From contig CANUEZ040000031.1 in assembly GCA_948099385.1 (NCBI GenBank), positions 5,263,001-5,327,000 of the forward strand: a stretch of 64,000 nucleotides of DNA, read 5' to 3'. The notes under the pieces were generated by a model. That model did not search any database, was not told the origin of the DNA, and saw only the letters and a list, made by a program, of their open reading frames with translations. Of this stretch, positions 59,976 through 64,000 are shown one piece after another. The first letter of the stretch is position 1; every line of letters starts with the position of its first letter. This DNA comes from Fasciola hepatica (taxonomy: Eukaryota; Platyhelminthes; Trematoda; Plagiorchiida; Fasciolidae). The translations under genes and the position numbers were made by a program.

Positions 59976-60419
59976 CATAGTTCTGCGATACGGCATTGCT
60001 CTGGCTGCCGGTAACCACGATATCCCGCATCAATCTGGCGAGGCGATCCCATAAGCAGACTTATCAAAACTCTCAAGCTTCTCACTGATTGCTGTTGAGT
60101 AGGCGGAGGATTGATAAAATATATAAAACGCTACCACTCATCATAAGCGATTTCAACCATCGATAAAGGGTGGCAATCCGAAGTTCAACGAAAACATAGA
60201 CATGGCTTTTTGATCTGAGAGGTGTTCAGCACACAATCGGACAGAGTATTATGTTGTGGTGGTCCACGCAGCACAAGACGATTCTGGATGCATTACACAA
60301 GGGTCATATGTGTTTTGTACCGTTCCACTAACTTGGGTGCGAACTTCGCACGGCCTGCGAACTACCTCGTTTTATTTGTGAAAAACAAAGAATGCATAGA
60401 TGTTCAGTCCAAGTATTCC

Positions 60420-60600
60420 CTCGTTGCACACACCGACCGGAGTGTGCTACCACGCCTTGAGGCTTGAATGCCGCTGGCAGGACTCGTCTCTCATCTATCG
60501 ATTCAGGCCGTCGATCAGCTGTCCTGTCACCTGTGATTCCGTGAGCTCAGCACGGGGCGGATGCTGACGCCCTGTCTGCGAGTGAGACTAAACCGTCTAT
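60420..60600 (+). pseudogene. Ty3/gypsy RNase H tail
   Basis: GADADALSASE at about 60555-60590 corresponds to the HxNADALSR motif that ends the RNase H domain of gypsy polyproteins. A preceding RLECRWQDSSLIYRF stretch resembles its RLxRWxxxLxxYxF block in another frame. It lies between the RT and integrase, as expected. Confidence 0.5.
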
Positions 60601-60829
60601 TGGATGATAAATCAGACCAAATCCTCACAATCTGTGCGTGGAGATGAGGCCTTCGATTCAGCAAAGGTGTTGGTGACCGGAATTTGAAGTGGACATTTGC
60701 ACGACAGTTAAATTTGTGAAGCACGCTTTAACACGATCAATATGAGACTAAAGAACTACGGTCCGAAATTTACTTTCCGTAGCACCGTACTTATATTAAT
60801 TTCTGTGATTCACTCTTTCCCACAAATCA

Positions 60830-61240
60830 CTCTTTGGTACTGGTGGATCCATTTTCCAAATGGCTGGAGTCTTTCGTGACGACTATACCAACCAGTTGAT
60901 TTAGATTCAGTTATTCAGCCGGGAAGGTATTTCGCAGGTAATCGCCACTGATAGCGAATAGCGATTCTGCGAGGCCGAGTTGAAATGTTGACTCGACTAA
61001 AATGGATATTGATATCGGCGTAATGCACCGAACCAAACATGCTGAATTGGTGTAACAGATAACACGGTTCGCTCCTTTAGAAGTGTACTTGCACCAGTCA
61101 ATCCGAGAACGTTGCTTGACATGGAGATGTTTCTCGTCCATTTCCTACTGTAATACCAGAATGCAGTGCGTGCGATCGCATAGGAGAATTCAGCCTTTCT
61201 ACTCGAGTCAAGGACATGGCGGTCATCTCTAATGTTTGTT
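60830..61240 (+). pseudogene. Ty3/gypsy integrase core
   Basis: LVDPFSKWLESFVTT is the first catalytic-Asp block (consensus VDxFSKWxE). QVIATDSE...RFCEAE is the second (consensus IVTDNGxQFxSxEF, Asp present, Asn-Gly lost). VTDNTVRSFRSVLAPVN lines up with the AERxVRTFK block, where the catalytic Glu appears to have changed. The DDE enzyme would insert element cDNA into the chromosome. Stops and frame changes make this copy inactive. Confidence 0.65.
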
Positions 61241-61564
61241 TACTCTAGCGAAATCACCTACTTCCGGAACAACAAACCTCGACCATATCACTACCATACA
61301 ACTTGGCCAGTGTAAGGTGGAGATTTCAGATCTGGATGATTTATCTAATAATTGACTCCAACTCCTTCAGATTCAAGTCAGAATGGTGACCGAGGACATG
61401 GCCGAGGGCACTGTTGTTATCGATAACCCACCTGTTCCGCCAGTAGAGGTAACTGCCCAGGGGCCGCAATCACCATAAACAGTTCCAGTCCGGAGATCAG
61501 TACGACACACTATTCGAATTCATATGGAACTCTTGACGGGGGAAGATTTTGGCCATTGGTCTGC

Positions 61565-64000
61565 AGTCCGTGAGACACCGCACGACACAGCTTTGTGGCC
61601 ACATGAAGCAAGAAGCCTCAATTAGTCAGAACCAATGTCCCCAGGTATCACAAAAGTCAACTGTGAGTGGTTTACTTGTGATCTACCAAGTCTTATATTT
61701 GGTCTTACCTACATATACAAAAGAGTGCTGCAATGCAGTTGACAGCCTGAGTATTCTCACTATTTCGGTGTGCGTAGTTCCGGGTTGAAGTAATCCTAAT
61801 GCGCCATCTCAGTTACAGTATTTCGAATAAGTAAAAAGTTCCTTGGAGTAGGCAGTAAAGTAAATCCAAAGATGCTACAGTATTTTCCATAGTTCAAGAG
61901 TAAAACACTGTGGTTTGAAAGCTCTGCACTACAGTTTACCAGCCTTGAAAAGCTCATGGAATACGGCTGCCGAGCTTCGTCGCAAGGCTCTTAGGCTACG
62001 GAAAATACTGCAGTGGAGACACAGATGAATGTGTTCATGCAACATGTGCAGCTTCCTTTAAACTGACCTAACCTGTAGTCGTGTCGTTAGTATATACTCC
62101 GCGCACTGATTAAGACAGACTTGTTTCCCCGTGGCTTGGTCTCAGAATCAAGAAAGTTTGGATAGCCAAACTTTATCATTTCTGAAAATCTGAATGGATG
62201 GCAAAAATTGGAAAAGGACTTGGGCAGAACAGCAGCCATGTAAAATGAATTAAAATGTGGACAGCATTTTTTGTTTAGAGAAATATTTATAAGAGCTTTT
62301 ATCCGCCGTGAATGTTTGGGCGGAAAATACGAAAATCCAAATTCATAAAGTAAGGCATTGACACTATTACGAATCCCATGTAATCCACATGACAGCTTAC
62401 ATTACTCCATAATTTTATAGTGTGCTGACATTGGGGTCATGTTATTGTCGATTCAGTTGCTGTGCATGCTTATCGATTTTATTGTCATTTTCTTCACTCA
62501 AATTTCCACGCCTCTAAATCACACGCAATTCAATCAAATTTTTAAGCCTCGGAAACGCGTTTGCTCGTGTATTCTAATGACTCTATCCTTTTGTTTGGTT
62601 GTCATCGTTCAACCATCTGGAGGAACTTTCAACAGTGATCACATCGTGGTGTCATCAGTGGGAGGAAAACGTAAGATTGAAGGGTCTCTCACTCTTCCAT
62701 TACCACGTTTGAACATGTTTTTTTTGTTTTGTTTTGTTTTATGCTACTGAATGTGTTTGTGCGATGTCAAACTGGAGTGTATATGTTAACTTACGTGGAT
62801 ATTGTTGTCGCGTATTGACAAGACAACTGGAAAATCAATACATCCATTCGTACATTTAGAGAAACGGATTGACTGGAAATGTCACAATTTCAATCAGTGT
62901 TTGGGCAAACGTCCATGATTCTGATTTAGAAGTCATTTTTGTTCAACTAAGTAAAAGATGTCCCTTTCAGAAGAATAGTTTTCCCAGTAACTAAGATTAG
63001 ATGGTGTTCCGAACACTGCTTTGGTCACGGTTTACTGAACGTCACTCTTACTTCAAATGACAATAGTCTGTGCACATAACCAGGGGAAATTGTTTAAACC
63101 GTACCATTTCAGAGAATAGCTGTATCAGAAATGTTTCTTTTTTGCCAAAACATGAATGAACAGGAGAGGAGTTGAAGGGGGTAACCTCCGTAGTCAACTG
63201 AACTTGATGTATAACGCGGATAAGGGATCTTTTCACAGTAGGGACAATTAACTAATTACCTTCTTGAATTAATAATGGTAATAAATATAATGGAGTCTCG
63301 AAAACCTCCTTGAGTCAAAGTTATCAAAACAGTTTGTGTGGACTTAGATGGATAGTTCAAACCATAACCAGTAAGCCTCCACACAGTGTGGGACTCTATT
63401 TTTAACCTGATCGAGCTTTAGGTGAGTCCGATAAAACTTAGGTCAAAGGATCGACCATTCACGTTAGCAAGCCTCTTGGTTACCTAATCTGCCCGACGAG
63501 ATAAAAGTCTGATTGGATACCCCAGTTTGGGATTGTACTTTTTAGATTTAAGCTGTAAAGTGATGAATACGTGTCTTTTCGATACTTCTCTTCAGACCGG
63601 TAAGTTACACATGCAGAGTTTTAGTGTTCCTCGAAAATATGACAGAGTATAACAGTAAAAGCACAAAACTGAATGTCTAATCTGGTTCCATTGCTTTTGC
63701 GTGGCCGCATTAACTACCAGGGTCACCAGTCCTTTTTGTTAGTCCCACCATCTGGTTGACCTTTGGTCATGGGAGCTGTAGACACTAGACGAACTGTTTT
63801 TGCGAGCACAGGATTGGTCTGCGTAACCTGATTGCGACTGCTTAGGCCTTAGAGAGGATTCGTTGTCTGACCTCTTTTAGGGTGGCCCACCGATACACGG
63901 TAAATGACACTAAACGGCCCACCTTGTGTTACTGTGATCCGTTTCGATCGCATGGACCAGTATTGCGCTGGTTACCGTTTTATTGATCCCTTTGGCTAAC
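61565..64000. other. Anonymous sequence to the window end
   Basis: The plus frame 62439-62750 (103 codons) has two strongly hydrophobic stretches (LLCMLIDFIVIFF and CILMTLSFCLVVIV) and contains an acgtaaga that could be a splice donor. It may be a membrane-protein exon or chance; I do not call it. No LTR partner for the gypsy remnant was found. Confidence 0.35.

Larger units (their letters stand above)
59770..61560 (+). mobile_element. Ty3/gypsy-type LTR retrotransposon remnant (3' half of pol)
   Basis: In family order on the plus strand: end of the reverse transcriptase (59771-59975), last part of RNase H (about 60420-60580), integrase core (60830-61240) and a C-terminal tail with a PVRRSVR-like motif near 61490. 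The zinc-binding region usually found between RNase H and the integrase core was not seen. Many stops and shifts show long decay. No LTR could be identified next to it. Confidence 0.65.

Overview
The window reads as non-genic, repeat-dense DNA from a eukaryote, most likely a parasitic flatworm (trematode or cestode). That assignment is an inference: the set of retroelements (an RTE-type LINE with a LEYADD box, several CR1-like LINEs, Penelope-like elements with GIY-YIG endonucleases, Ty3/gypsy and tRNA-derived SINEs) resembles what is known from neodermatan flatworms. I see no bacterial operons, no rRNA, no functional tRNA, no CRISPR, and no host gene I can name. Long recognisable reading frames belong to decayed mobile elements, and most other ORFs look like chance frames.

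Layout. 1-19.3 kb is mostly anonymous sequence with copies of a tRNA-derived SINE (called SINE-A here) at 3.6, 6.4 and 11.0 kb, one copy of a second tRNA-derived SINE (SINE-B) at 13.1 kb, a (GT)n tract and a long (TA)n tract. 19.36-21.16 kb holds a 5'-truncated Penelope-like element on the minus strand. It is flanked by ~195-bp inverted repeats and a 12-bp direct repeat that looks like a target-site duplication. 23.5-25.65 kb holds a nearly full-length but internally deleted RTE-type LINE (minus), followed by one copy of an unclassified ~480-bp repeat (25.9-26.4 kb) whose partner lies at 33.3-33.8 kb. 28.9-30.15 kb carries a decayed Tc1-like transposase (minus) with a SINE-A fragment inside it. 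35.6-36.1 kb is a second Penelope-like endonuclease fragment (plus).

38.2-51.8 kb is a graveyard of CR1-like LINEs on both strands: 38.2-39.3 (minus), 40.7-42.35 (plus, interrupted by a SINE-A copy and ending in a (CTTGA)n tail), 43.5 (minus scrap), 45.35-45.83 (minus, endonuclease-like) and 50.3-51.8 (plus). A probable solo LTR (43.80-44.23 kb) and a second SINE-B copy lie among them. 52.15-53.0 kb is an ATC-rich tract with 266 bp of uninterrupted (ATC)n. 59.77-61.56 kb contains the eroded 3' half of a Ty3/gypsy pol region (RT, RNase H tail, integrase, C-terminal tail).

None of the elements looks autonomous: each has frameshifts, stops, deletions or lost catalytic residues. The SINEs would have needed LINE machinery supplied in trans. 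The most distinctive structures are the Penelope-like element with inverted terminal repeats and the seven-copy SINE-A family.
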